Shown here: positions 1 to 8,996 of the stretch, piece by piece
Layout of the letters: each line of letters opens with the position of its first letter
Numbering within the stretch: the first letter of the stretch is position 1
NCBI RefSeq assembly: GCF_020564935.1
Contig: NZ_JAJCXB010000009.1
Location: forward strand, 119,207 to 183,206
Source: Streptomyces pinistramenti
GTDB taxonomy: Bacteria; Actinomycetota; Actinomycetes; Streptomycetales; Streptomycetaceae
Reading direction: 5' to 3'
DNA length: 64,000 nucleotides
Made by a program: the position numbers and the translations under genes
The notes under the pieces: model-generated
What the model was told of the DNA's origin: nothing
Database searches by the model: none
The model's input: only the letters and a program-made list of their open reading frames with translations

Positions 1-804
1 GTTCTCGTCCGGGGGCGGGGTGATGGCCCCGAAGGCGCGGCTGGTGAGGGATTCCGGGTCGCCGTACGCGTCGGCGACCGAGCGCTTGGGGCGTACCCGC
101 AGGCCGCCGGATGCGGGCTGGGGCGGCGTTTCCACGGCGCTCAGGCGGCCTGCGCGGGACTGCTGGTCCTGCGGGAGGCCGAGCCACAGGTCGAGGTCCA
201 GGGGGGTGGCGATTTCCTCGGCGATCCAGTCGCCGATGGTGCGGCCGGTGACCCGCAGGACGAGTTCGGCGAGCAGCCAGCTGTAGGTCTGGGCGTGGTA
301 GCCGTGGTCGGTGCCGGGGGTCCAGGCGGGGGCCTGGGCGGCGAGTGCGGCCGGGCCGCTGACGCCGTCGATGGCCTGGGCGGGGGTGAGCGGGGTGTCC
401 AGGACGGGCAGGCCCGCGCGGTGCGACAGGAGGTGGCGGACCAGGACGCGGTCCTTGCCCGCGGCCTTGAACTCCGGCCAGTACGTGCCGACCGGCGCGT
501 CCAGGTCGAGCAGTCCGCGCTGGTGGAGGAGGAGCGGGACGAGCGCGGCGATGCCCTTGGTGGCGGAGCGGATGACCTGCGCGGTGTCCGCCTGCCAGGG
601 GGTGTCGGGGCGGCCTGCGTCGCGGGGGCCGAGGTCGTCGCCGCCGTCGCCGTGCTTGGTGCCGGCCCACAGGTCGACGACCTTGCGGCCGTGGCGGTAG
701 ACGGCTACGGCGGCGCCGCGCTCGCCGCGGCGGGTGAAGTTGGCCGTGAATGCGTCCCGGACCGGCTCGAAGCCGTCCTCGACCGTGCCCTGGACGTCCA
801 CCAC
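1..804 (-). CDS. Serine hydrolase of the class C beta-lactamase / EstB esterase family (C-terminus cut off)
   Basis: The reading frame enters from the left edge and is open for 268 codons; the C-terminus lies outside the window. The start is one of two adjacent in-frame GTG codons (804 or 801), with a purine-rich GGGAAG/CGGGAA stretch upstream. The SxxK motif is visible as SATK near residue 80, followed by the family-typical HLLSHRAGLP stretch. A TYSW segment sits where the YxN-like tyrosine is expected. There is no N-terminal signal peptide, so this is more likely a cytoplasmic esterase or beta-lactamase-fold hydrolase than a secreted antibiotic-inactivating beta-lactamase. It is divergent from the tricorn protease gene. 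The substrate cannot be told from the sequence. Confidence 0.8.
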   Translation of the reverse strand, partial: MVDVQGTVEDGFEPVRDAFTANFTRRGERGAAVAVYRHGRKVVDLWAGTKHGDGGDDLGPRDAGRPDTPWQADTAQVIRSATKGIAALVPLLLHQRGLLDLDAPVGTYWPEFKAAGKDRVLVRHLLSHRAGLPVLDTPLTPAQAIDGVSGPAALAAQAPAWTPGTDHGYHAQTYSWLLAELVLRVTGRTIGDWIAEEIATPLDLDLWLGLPQDQQSRAGRLSAVETPPQPASGGLRVRPKRSVADAYGDPESLTSRAFGAITPPPDEN

Positions 805-1251
805 TGTTTCCCGCTTCCCACTGTTCCGTCGCTTTGGTGACCCATCAATGGTGCAACGCGCAGATCAGTGCTGATGACCAGGGCGGCATCCCGTGGGCTT
901 CGTCACAACGGATTCAGCGGGCCGGTTCGGTCGCCGAACGGGGGTCGGATCCGAAGGGCGGTTCGAGGCGGTGGGTGTGCGTCAGGACCGTGTCGCGGAG
1001 CAGGTCGTGCGGCCCGCCCGTGCGGTGCCTCCCGCGAAGCGGCCGCGAGGGCGCCCGTGACGTGGAACGGGGCGGCGGCCGTCGCGGTGGCGGGCCGCGC
1101 GGGGACCGCGGCCGGAAGCGTGCGGCGGGGTGCGGGCCGAGTTGCCGCGCCCCGCCCGCGCCGAAACGATGGGTGGGTGAGCGACGCACGCGAGGCCGTC
1201 GGGCCGCACTCGGAGCCGAATCCCGCGAGACCTCCCGGACGGCTGCGCAGA
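805..1251. other. Divergent intergenic region, no convincing gene
   Basis: About 450 bases separate the divergent esterase and protease genes. Open frames on both strands here are arginine/proline/glycine-rich and look like chance GC-rich frames. The region should hold both promoters, but I do not see a clear -35/-10 pair. A GTG at 1177 is in frame with the protease and could extend it by 25 residues. Confidence 0.5.
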
Positions 1252-4200
1252 ATGCCCGCGCCACCGGGCCCGCCGCCCCCGTCGTATCTGCGGTATCCGC
1301 ATCTGCACGGCGACATGGTCTGTTTCGCCGCCGAGGACGACCTGTGGGTGGCGCCGGTCGCGGCGGACGGCGCGCGGCCGGAGCGGGCCTGGCGGCTGAC
1401 CGTGGACCGTACCCGGGTCGGCCACCCGCGCTTCTCGCCCGACGGCCGGCACATCGCGTTCACCACCTGGCGCAGCCTCGACCCCGAGGTGCATCTGGCG
1501 CCGGTCGACGGCGGTCCTGCGCGGCGGCTGACGTACTGGGGCAGCACGGACACCAGGGTGTGCGGCTGGACGCCGCCCGACGAGGACGGCAATGCACAGA
1601 TCCTGGCGGTCTCCTCGCACGGTCAGCCGTTCTCGTACTACTCGTGGGCGTACAGCCTGCCGCCGGACGGCAGTCCTGGCGGGCGGCTGCCGTGGGGCCC
1701 GGTGTCCGACATCGCCGTCGCGGACTTCGACGGGGAGCGGCGCACGCTGCTGCTGAGCGGCAAGCCGCCGCACGAGCCGGCCGCATGGAAGCGATACCGG
1801 GGCGGCGCGATGGGCCGGATGTGGCTGCACGGCACCCGGCTGATGCCGGATCTGCGGGGGCATCTCGACGCGGTGATGTTCGTCGGCGGCCGGATCGCCT
1901 TCCTCTCCGACCACGAGGGTGTCGGCAACGTCTACTCCTGCCTGCCGGACAGCACGGACCTGCGGCGGCACACCGACCACGGCGACTTCTACGCCCGGCA
2001 CGCCTCGACCGACGGCGCGCGCATCGTCTACCAGTGCGCGGGCGACCTCTGGCTGATCGACGACCTGGGCCCGCAGGCGCTGCCGCGGAAGCTGGCGGTG
2101 CGGCTCGGCGGCCCGCGCGCCGGGCGCCGTACATACCAGGTGCCGGCCGCCTCGCACGTCACCTCGCTCGCGGTGGACACGACCGGGCGGGCCAGCGCGG
2201 TCGGGGTCCGCGGCAGCCTGTACTGGCTCACGCACCGCGACGGCCCGGCCCGCGCCCTGTACGACGTGCCCGGTGTCCGGGTCAGGCTGCCGGAGATGCT
2301 GGGGTCCAGCGGCCGGATCGCGTACGTCACCGACGCGGAGGGCGACGACGCGATCGAGATCGCCGGGCTGCCCCGGGCCAGCGGGGTGGGTGAGCCGCGC
2401 AGGCTGGCGGCCGGGGAGCTGGGCCGGGTCCAGGAGATGGTCGCGTCGCCGGACGGCGAGCGGGTCGCGGTGGCCTCGCACGACGGCAGGCTGCTGCTGG
2501 TGGACGTGACGCGGCCGGAGGACCGGGAGGAGGGCGCCGGGGCGGGCGCTGCGGAGGAGGCCGGTGCGGGTGTCGGTGAGGAGGCGGGCGAGGAGGTCGG
2601 CGAGCTGGTCCGGTCCACGAACGGGCCGGTGCGCGATCTGGCGTTCTCGCCGGACTCGCGGTGGCTGACCTGGTCGCATCCGGGCATCGGCAGGTCGCTG
2701 CGGCAGATCAGGATGGCGAAGCTGTCGGACCGGACGATCGTGGACGTCACCAACGGGCGCTTCGAGGACGAGCAGCCGGTCTTCACCCGCGACGGCCGCT
2801 ATCTGGCGTTCCTGTCCTGGCGGGGGTTCGACCCGGTCTACGACGTGCACACCGGCGACCTGTCGTTCCCGCTGGGCTGCCGCCCGTACCTGGTGCCGCT
2901 GTCGTCGGCGACGCCCTCGCCGTTCGCGCTGTCGCCGGAGGGCCGGCCTGCCGCCGGCGGCCTGGATCCGGCGGAGAACCCGCCGGTGGGTGAGGGGCAG
3001 GTGCTGGTCGAGGTGGAGGGGCTGCCCGAGCGGGTCACGCCCTTTCCGGTCGCCGCGTCCAAGTACTCCTCGCTCTGCCCGGTCAGCGGCGGCGGCCTGG
3101 TGTGGCTGCGCTGGCCGATCTCCGGGGCGCTGGGCGAGACGTTCGCCAACCCGGACAACACCTCGGGCCAGCCGACCCTGGAGCACTTCGACCTGACGAA
3201 GGCCCGGCGCACCGAACTCACCAGCTCCCTGGACTCGTTCGCGCTCAGCGGCGACGGTTCCCGGCTGGTCGTCAACGACGAGGGCGAGCTGCGTGCGGTG
3301 CCCGCGACCGAGCCGCCGGACAGTGACACGACGGTCTACCTGGACCCGCGGCGGATCCTGCACGAGGTGCATCCCGAGGCGGAGTGGCGGCAGGCGTTCG
3401 AGGAGGCGGGCCGGATCGTCCGGGCGTACTTCTGGGATCCGAAGATGTGCGGGATCGACTGGGACGCGGTGCTGACGCAGTACCGTCCGCTGCTCGAACG
3501 GGTCGCGTCGCCGGACGAGTTCGCGGATCTGCTGCGGGAGGTCCTGGGCGAGCTGGGCACCTCGCACGCGTACGTGGTCGGCGCCCGGCGCAACGAGGGG
3601 CCGCCGCACTACCAGCGCGCCATGGGCCTGCTCGGCGCCAACCTCGTGCCACGGGACGGGCGTTGGGTGGTCAAGCGGATCCTGCCCGGTGACTCGTCGG
3701 ACTCCAAGGCCCGTTCGCCGCTGGCCGGTACCGGCATCCGCGAGGGCGCCGCGCTCACGCATGTGGACGGCCGCCGGGTCGACCCGGTGAGCGGCCCGTA
3801 TCCGCTGCTGGCGGCGACCGGCGGCACCACCGTCGAGCTGACCTTCACCCCCGCCGAGGGCTCGGGCCCGCCGCGCCGGGTCGCGGTGGTGCCGCTGGTC
3901 GACGAGCGGCCGCTGCGCTACCAGGACTGGGTGGCCAAACGGCGGGAAGTGGTACGGGAGTTGAGCGGCGGAAAATGCGGCTATCTGCACATCCCCGACA
4001 TGGGCGGCTCGGGCTGGGCGCAGTTCAACCGCGACCTGCGGATGGAGATGTCGCGGCCCGCGCTGATCGTGGACGTACGGGGCAACGCGGGCGGCAACAT
4101 CTCCGAGCTGGTCATCGAGAAGCTGACCCGGACCATCATGGGCTGGGATCTGACCCGCGACGCCCAGCCGGTGTCGTACACCAGCAACGCGCCGCGCGGC

Positions 4201-4611
4201 CCGGTCGTCGCGGTCGCCGACGAAATGACCTCGTCCGACGGTGACATGATCACCGCGGCGTTCAAGCTCCAGGGCATCGGCCCGGTGGTCGGGATGCGCA
4301 CCTGGGGCGGGGTGGTCGGGATGACCGGCAGGCACCGGCTCGGGGACGGCACCGCGATCACGGTGCCGATGAACGCCGCCTGGTTCAAGGTGTTCGGCTG
4401 GGGCGTGGAGAACCACGGTGTCGAGGTGGACATCGAGGCGCTGCGCTCGCCGCTGCACTGGGCCGAGGGCCGGCACCCGCAGCTCGGCGTCGCGGTCCGC
4501 ACCGCGCTCGACCTGCTGGAGCGGCATCCCGCCGCGTCCCCGCCCGACCTCGCGGACGTGCCCGACCTGCGGCGGCCCGAACTCCCGCCGCGCCGTGCCG
4601 ACATGACGTAG
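1252..4611 (+). CDS. Tricorn protease homologue (S41 family serine peptidase)
   Basis: A protein of about 1119 residues, the usual size for tricorn proteases, which degrade short peptides released by the proteasome and other proteases in the cytoplasm. The N-terminal half is a series of beta-propeller repeats (SPDGRHIAF, SPDGERVAV, SPDSRWLTW and similar). A tricorn C1-type segment, a PDZ-like region (DGRRVDPVSG) and the C-terminal S41 catalytic domain follow. Visible catalytic elements are a conserved His in GELGTSHAY, the nucleophile-serine region TSSDGD, and the acidic residue near GVENHGVEVD. An acidic low-complexity insert (EEAGAGVGEEAGEEVGE, around codons 430-450) interrupts the second propeller. 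ATG 1252 was chosen because the conserved YLRYPHLHGD begins shortly after it; GTG 1177 is an alternative. Confidence 0.92.
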   Translation: MPAPPGPPPPSYLRYPHLHGDMVCFAAEDDLWVAPVAADGARPERAWRLTVDRTRVGHPRFSPDGRHIAFTTWRSLDPEVHLAPVDGGPARRLTYWGSTDTRVCGWTPPDEDGNAQILAVSSHGQPFSYYSWAYSLPPDGSPGGRLPWGPVSDIAVADFDGERRTLLLSGKPPHEPAAWKRYRGGAMGRMWLHGTRLMPDLRGHLDAVMFVGGRIAFLSDHEGVGNVYSCLPDSTDLRRHTDHGDFYARHASTDGARIVYQCAGDLWLIDDLGPQALPRKLAVRLGGPRAGRRTYQVPAASHVTSLAVDTTGRASAVGVRGSLYWLTHRDGPARALYDVPGVRVRLPEMLGSSGRIAYVTDAEGDDAIEIAGLPRASGVGEPRRLAAGELGRVQEMVASPDGERVAVASHDGRLLLVDVTRPEDREEGAGAGAAEEAGAGVGEEAGEEVGELVRSTNGPVRDLAFSPDSRWLTWSHPGIGRSLRQIRMAKLSDRTIVDVTNGRFEDEQPVFTRDGRYLAFLSWRGFDPVYDVHTGDLSFPLGCRPYLVPLSSATPSPFALSPEGRPAAGGLDPAENPPVGEGQVLVEVEGLPERVTPFPVAASKYSSLCPVSGGGLVWLRWPISGALGETFANPDNTSGQPTLEHFDLTKARRTELTSSLDSFALSGDGSRLVVNDEGELRAVPATEPPDSDTTVYLDPRRILHEVHPEAEWRQAFEEAGRIVRAYFWDPKMCGIDWDAVLTQYRPLLERVASPDEFADLLREVLGELGTSHAYVVGARRNEGPPHYQRAMGLLGANLVPRDGRWVVKRILPGDSSDSKARSPLAGTGIREGAALTHVDGRRVDPVSGPYPLLAATGGTTVELTFTPAEGSGPPRRVAVVPLVDERPLRYQDWVAKRREVVRELSGGKCGYLHIPDMGGSGWAQFNRDLRMEMSRPALIVDVRGNAGGNISELVIEKLTRTIMGWDLTRDAQPVSYTSNAPRGPVVAVADEMTSSDGDMITAAFKLQGIGPVVGMRTWGGVVGMTGRHRLGDGTAITVPMNAAWFKVFGWGVENHGVEVDIEALRSPLHWAEGRHPQLGVAVRTALDLLERHPAASPPDLADVPDLRRPELPPRRADMT

Positions 4612-4620
4612 GACGCGCCG

Positions 4621-4658
4621 GGAAGGGCGCGCCCGGTTGCGCTCGGGCACGCCCTTCC
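4621..4658. terminator. Bidirectional terminator between protease and SDR gene
   Basis: Inverted repeat with 15-base arms at 4621-4635 and 4644-4658, one mismatch, and an eight-base loop. It lies between two convergent genes and is followed on the plus strand by a C/T-rich stretch. It could stop transcription from both sides. Confidence 0.75.
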
Positions 4659-4666
4659 GTCCCCCC

Positions 4667-5548
4667 TTACCGGTCCGCGCGTGCCTTCTCGTCGGCCTCG
4701 CCGCCCGCGCCGACCAGGCCGATCCGCATCCCGTCGACCCGGTCGCCGAAGCGCCGCATCTCGCGCTGCCCGGCCGTCCCGATGACCGTCGGCAGATACC
4801 CGCGGACCGACTGCATCCCGCGCAGCCACCACTGCCCGTAGACGTGCGCGGAGCGCCGCGCGATGCCGTCCACGATCCGGTCGACGGCCGGGCCCAGCGG
4901 GTACGTCTTGTTGGAGGGCCAGGGCAGCCGGGAGCGCAGTTCGCGCATGACGTCGTCCTGGTCGGCGCCGCGCACCATGTCGGTGTCGGTCCAGCTCAGG
5001 TAGCCGACGCCGACCCGTACACCCTTGTGGCCGACCTCGGCGCGCAGGCTGTGCGCGAAGGCTTCGACTCCCGACTTGGACGCGCAGTACGCGGTCATCA
5101 TCGGGGCCGGGGTGATCGCGGCGAGCGAGGCGATCTGGAGGAAGTAGCCGCGGGACTCCATCAGGACGGGCAGGAAGGCCCGCCCGGTGACCGCGCCGCC
5201 GATGAGGTTGACCTCGATGACCCGCCTCCAGGCGACCGGGTCGGAGTCCACGAACGGTCCGCCGGTGGCCACTCCGGCGTTGGCGACGACCGCGTCAACC
5301 TTCCCGAAGCGCGCCTTGACCTGGCTCGCGACCTGCGCCATCGCCTCGTGGTCGGTGACGTCGGCGTACCAGTGGTGGGCCGGGCCGTGCAGCGAGGCGG
5401 CGACCTCGCGCAGCGCGTCCGGCTCCAGGCCGACCAGCGCCAGGGTGGCGCCGCGCGCGGACAGTTTGCGGGCCAGCAGTTCGCCGACCCCGCGCGCGGC
5501 TCCGGTGACGACGACGACCTGGCCTTCCAGGTTCCTGCGTGCGCTCAT
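4667..5548 (-). CDS. Short-chain dehydrogenase/reductase
   Basis: A 293-residue classical SDR. The cofactor-binding motif TGAARGVG is at residues 15-22, NAG at 90-92, the catalytic serine in IASLAA near 141, and the YxxxK pair as Y154/K158. The C-terminal tail is longer than in a minimal SDR. Its ATG overlaps the stop codon of the upstream alpha/beta hydrolase gene (ATGA), so the two are translationally coupled. The order monooxygenase, esterase, SDR resembles the mymA operon of Mycobacterium tuberculosis (monooxygenase, LipR, SadH). By analogy it may act on hydroxylated or keto lipids or other hydrophobic substrates. NADPH versus NADH preference is not resolved. Confidence 0.9.
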   Translation of the reverse strand: MSARRNLEGQVVVVTGAARGVGELLARKLSARGATLALVGLEPDALREVAASLHGPAHHWYADVTDHEAMAQVASQVKARFGKVDAVVANAGVATGGPFVDSDPVAWRRVIEVNLIGGAVTGRAFLPVLMESRGYFLQIASLAAITPAPMMTAYCASKSGVEAFAHSLRAEVGHKGVRVGVGYLSWTDTDMVRGADQDDVMRELRSRLPWPSNKTYPLGPAVDRIVDGIARRSAHVYGQWWLRGMQSVRGYLPTVIGTAGQREMRRFGDRVDGMRIGLVGAGGEADEKARADR

Positions 5549-6516
5549 GCCGCCTTCTCCTTCTTCTGACGCTTCTGCTGCGACGGTGGCCGGTCGGCGG
5601 CGGACTGTGCCGTCAGGTGGCCCGCGACGAGTTCCCGCAGCCGCCCGGACACCGCTCCGGCGTCCTCCAGGGGCACCATGTGGCCGAGCCCCGGCAGCTC
5701 GGTCACGCCGCGGCAGTCGGGCAGCACGGAGGCGAGCCGGCGGGCGTGCACGAGCGGGGTGAGCCGGTCGGCGGTGCCGATGACGACGGCGGTGGGCAGC
5801 TCCAACCGGGCGGCGCCGCCGGTCAGTTCGAGGCCGTACAGGACGCGGCCCCAGCGGGAGCGCACGGCGGGCGGGCAGGCGTGCACGATGCGGGCGCACG
5901 CCTCGATCTGCTCGGCTGACGCGCCGGCGCCCATCGTGGCGTAGCGCAGGGTCCGCCTGGTGAGCGCGCTGACGGGCCCGAGAGGGGCGCGGGAGGCCAG
6001 CATCAGCTTGTGGGCGCGGCGGCGGCCCGCGGGGGTGCGCAGCGGGATCACCCGGGACTCGGCGGGCAGGTCGGCGCTGCCGGTGCTGCACAGCAGGGCG
6101 GCGGCGGCCCGCTCGCGGAACACGGACCGGTCGGCGGCGGCCATGATCGTCATGCCGCCCATGGAGTGCCCGCCGACGACGGCGCGTTCGCCTGGCTCCA
6201 GCGTGGCGTCGAGGACGGCGGCGAGGTCGTCGGCGAGCGCGCGGGTGCCGTAGCCGCCGGGGCCGACGGCGGGGGTGCGGCCGTGGCCGCGCAGGTCGTA
6301 CAGGATCACCTTGTGGTCGTCGGCGAGGTCACGGACGACCGGTGCCCAGAAGGCGGTGGAGCAGGTCCAGCCGTGTACGAGGACGACGGCGGGGGCGTCG
6401 TCGGGCCCGTGGATCTCGGTGTGCAGCCGGGCTCCGTCGGAGGAGGGCACGGTCAGCGTGCGGCGCGGGGCGGGCGGGGCGTACGGTCCGCCGGTGGCGT
6501 GTCCGGGGCGGCTCAT
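5545..6516 (-). CDS. Alpha/beta hydrolase
   Basis: A 323-residue alpha/beta-fold hydrolase. The oxyanion HGW motif is near residue 49, the nucleophile elbow GHSMG has Ser118, the acid is in GTADRLTP and the histidine in GLGHMVPLE. The last residues are lysine-rich (QQKRQKKEKAA). Start and stop both overlap neighbouring genes by four bases (ATGA), making it the middle gene of a tightly coupled three-gene operon. In this context it probably hydrolyses an ester or lactone, possibly one produced by the Baeyer-Villiger-type monooxygenase encoded just upstream. That functional link is inference. Confidence 0.9.
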   Translation of the reverse strand: MSRPGHATGGPYAPPAPRRTLTVPSSDGARLHTEIHGPDDAPAVVLVHGWTCSTAFWAPVVRDLADDHKVILYDLRGHGRTPAVGPGGYGTRALADDLAAVLDATLEPGERAVVGGHSMGGMTIMAAADRSVFRERAAAALLCSTGSADLPAESRVIPLRTPAGRRRAHKLMLASRAPLGPVSALTRRTLRYATMGAGASAEQIEACARIVHACPPAVRSRWGRVLYGLELTGGAARLELPTAVVIGTADRLTPLVHARRLASVLPDCRGVTELPGLGHMVPLEDAGAVSGRLRELVAGHLTAQSAADRPPSQQKRQKKEKAA

Positions 6517-8033
6517 GCGGCGACCTCCTCGGTCGTTGCGGGGGTGCGCCGCCCGGCCGGGGGACGCAGCAGTTCGTACTCGGCGAGGTCGACCTGCCGG
6601 GTGACCTTCTTGAACTCGGCCGTGGTGCCGGGCCAGGCGGTGGTGTTGCGTCCGTTGGCGTCGAGGTACCAGCTGTCGCAGCCGCCGGTGTTCCACACCG
6701 TGCGCTCCATCCGCTTCTGTATGCGGCGGGTCCAGTCGGCGACGGCTTCGGGGCGGGCGTCGAGCGCGATCCGGCCGCCGAGTACGTCGAGTTGGCGGAG
6801 GTAGTCGGCCATGTAGGTCAGCTGGGCCTCGATCATGAGGATCATCGAGCTGTTCCCGAGGCCGGTGTTGGGGCCGATGATGGTGAGGAAGTTGGGGAAG
6901 CCGGCCGCGCTGGCACCGCGCAGCGCCTCCATGCCGTCCTTCCACTCCTCGGCGAGTGTGGTGCCGCGGGCGCCGGTGACGCGGTGTCCGATCGGCATGT
7001 CCGTGACGTGGAAGCCGGTGCCGAAGATGATCGCGTCGGCCTCCGTCCGGCTCCCGTCCGAGCCGATCAGGGTGTTGCCCCGCACCTCCTTCAGACCGGC
7101 CGCGATCACGTCCACATTCGGCTGGGCGAGCGCCGGGTAGTACGTGTTGGAGAGCAGGATGCGCTTGCAGCCGATGCGGTAGTCCGGGCTGAGCTTGGCG
7201 CGCAGCTCGGGGTCCTTGACGGCCTTCTTCATGTGGGCGCGGCCCAGCACTTCGATCAGGCCCAGTTCGTCGGGCCGCTTGGTGAAGGCGCTGACCTGGA
7301 GTTCCCTGATGCCCCAGAGCAGGCCGCGGCGGGCCGCGCGGGTGGCGGGGATCCTGGTGTGCAGCCACTGCTCGGCCGCGGTGATCTTGCGGTCGGCGCG
7401 CGGCAGGACCCAGGCGGGGGTGCGCTGGAAGAGGCTGAGGCGGCCCACGTCGGGCTGGATGGCGGGCACGATCTGGATGGCCGACGCGCCGGTGCCGATC
7501 ATCGCGACCCGCTTGCCGCGCAGGTCGTGGTCGTGGTCCCAGCGCGCGGAGTGGAAGACCTTGCCGGGGAACGTGTCGATGCCGGGGATGTCCGGGATCT
7601 TCGGGTCGGACAGCGGCCCGGTCGCCGAGACGACCACATCGGCCACCAGCGGCCCGCTCGCCGTCCCGATCTCCCACCACAGGTCCTCGTTGCTCCACCG
7701 CAGGCTCTGCACCTCGGAGTGGAAGCGCAGGTGCGGGCGGAGCCCGAAGGTGTCGGTGACGTGCTCCAGGTACGCGCGGATGTGCGGCTGCCCGGAGAAG
7801 TTCCGTGGCCACCGGGGGTTGGGCGCGAAGGAGAACGAGTACAGATGCGAGGGCACGTCGCAGGCGCACCCCGGATAGCTGTTGTCCCGCCAGGTTCCGC
7901 CCACCGATCCGGCCCGTTCCAGGACCACGAAGTCGGTGATTCCCTGGCGCCGCAGCCGGACGGCCGCCCCCAGACCGCCGAATCCCGATCCGATCACCGC
8001 CACACGCACATGCTCCCGCTCGCGCTCGGCCAT
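6513..8033 (-). CDS. Flavin-containing monooxygenase, Baeyer-Villiger type
   Basis: A 506-residue class B flavoprotein monooxygenase. It shows the FAD-binding GSGFGG near residue 15, the Baeyer-Villiger fingerprint as FPGKVFHSARWDH at about 155-167, and a second nucleotide-binding GTGASA near 180 for NADPH. It would insert oxygen into ketones or oxidise heteroatoms. The ATG at 8033 was chosen because the FAD motif follows it directly; longer in-frame extensions reach into the divergent promoter region. It is the first gene of the coupled monooxygenase-hydrolase-SDR operon and is divergent from a MerR-family regulator, the likely controller. The closest known layout is the mymA operon of mycobacteria. 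Confidence 0.92.
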   Translation of the reverse strand: MAEREREHVRVAVIGSGFGGLGAAVRLRRQGITDFVVLERAGSVGGTWRDNSYPGCACDVPSHLYSFSFAPNPRWPRNFSGQPHIRAYLEHVTDTFGLRPHLRFHSEVQSLRWSNEDLWWEIGTASGPLVADVVVSATGPLSDPKIPDIPGIDTFPGKVFHSARWDHDHDLRGKRVAMIGTGASAIQIVPAIQPDVGRLSLFQRTPAWVLPRADRKITAAEQWLHTRIPATRAARRGLLWGIRELQVSAFTKRPDELGLIEVLGRAHMKKAVKDPELRAKLSPDYRIGCKRILLSNTYYPALAQPNVDVIAAGLKEVRGNTLIGSDGSRTEADAIIFGTGFHVTDMPIGHRVTGARGTTLAEEWKDGMEALRGASAAGFPNFLTIIGPNTGLGNSSMILMIEAQLTYMADYLRQLDVLGGRIALDARPEAVADWTRRIQKRMERTVWNTGGCDSWYLDANGRNTTAWPGTTAEFKKVTRQVDLAEYELLRPPAGRRTPATTEEVAA

Positions 8034-8079
8034 GCCGCCGCCTCCCGAGGTCGCTCCGTGTCCGTCCCCATCGCGCCAG

Positions 8080-8097
8080 CAATCACTGGCACGATTG
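8080..8097. promoter_or_regulatory. Inverted repeat in the monooxygenase/MerR divergent region
   Basis: CAATC (8080-8084) and GATTG (8093-8097) form an inverted repeat with an eight-base gap, 50 bases upstream of the monooxygenase start. It is a candidate operator for the divergently encoded MerR regulator. On the other side, TAGGGT at 8188-8193 lies just before the GTG at 8200 and could be the -10 of a leaderless MerR transcript. Neither site is proven. Confidence 0.35.
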
Positions 8098-8199
8098 GAG
8101 AGTAGGGCAGCGCCGTACTGAGCGGTAGGGGTCGCGGGGTGGGAAGTTACCGCCGGTTGCACTCGGATCGGCCGAACGTCACCCGCATAGGGTGAACGC

Positions 8200-8988
8200 G
8201 TGGCTGCGAACGAGAACCCGCACGAAGTGCCCAAGGACCGCGAATTCCGGATGGCCGAACTGGCCGACGAAGCCGGCATCACCGTCCGTACGCTGCGCTT
8301 CTACCGCGAGCGCAAGCTCATCCCCGCCCCGCGCCGCGAGGGCCGCATCGCCTGGTACAACGAGCACCACCTCGCCCGCCTGCGCACCATCGCCGCCCTC
8401 CTCGACCGCGGCCACACCCTCGGCGGCATCGCCGAACTCCTCTCCGCCTTCGAGAGCGGCCGGGACGTCGGCGAACTCCTCGGCCTGGAGCAGACCTTCG
8501 TCTCCCCCTGGTCCGACGAGACCCCGGTCCGCCTCACCCCCGAGGCCCTGGCCGACCACTTCCGCGACGACGTCACCGCCGAAAACCTCGCCGCCTCCCT
8601 CGACATCGGCTACATAGCCGTCGACGGCGACGAGTTCGTCCACATCAGCCGCCGCCTGCTGGACGCCTCCACCGCCCTCGTCGCCAAGGGCGTCCCCCTG
8701 GCCGACGTCCTGGAAGCGGGCCGCGCCGTCCGCACCCATGCCGACGCCATCGCCGGCATCTTCACCACCCTCATCCGCACCTACCTCCTCACCGACCCCC
8801 CGAACCCCACCGCCCAAGCCCCCCTCACCCCCCACGACACCGACCGCATCACCCACACCATCGAAGAACTCCGCCCCGTCTCCGAGGCCGTGGTCGACGC
8901 AGAACTCGCCATGGCCATGGACCGTCGCATCCGCGCAGAACTGGAGGCTTGGGTAGGCGGCGACGGCGGGCGGGAGGGAGCGCCGTAG
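8200..8988 (+). CDS. MerR family transcriptional regulator
   Basis: A 262-residue protein with an N-terminal MerR winged helix-turn-helix (RMAELADEAGITVRTLRFYRERKLI at about residues 17-41, split here only by name). The dimerisation helix and a C-terminal part without recognised effector residues follow. The helices are longer than in metal-sensing MerR proteins and no conserved metal-binding cysteines are seen, so an organic effector is more likely. It is divergent from the monooxygenase operon and probably controls it. The GTG start has no clear ribosome-binding site, and a TANNNT box lies seven bases upstream, which would fit leaderless expression. Confidence 0.88.
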   Translation: MAANENPHEVPKDREFRMAELADEAGITVRTLRFYRERKLIPAPRREGRIAWYNEHHLARLRTIAALLDRGHTLGGIAELLSAFESGRDVGELLGLEQTFVSPWSDETPVRLTPEALADHFRDDVTAENLAASLDIGYIAVDGDEFVHISRRLLDASTALVAKGVPLADVLEAGRAVRTHADAIAGIFTTLIRTYLLTDPPNPTAQAPLTPHDTDRITHTIEELRPVSEAVVDAELAMAMDRRIRAELEAWVGGDGGREGAP

Positions 8989-8996
8989 GCCGGGCC

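Noticed and set aside
982..4650. Minus-strand open frame of 1222 codons opposite the tricorn protease gene
   Set aside because: Composition is Arg/Pro/His/Gly-rich without domains, and it mirrors a clearly conserved gene; typical GC-rich antisense frame.
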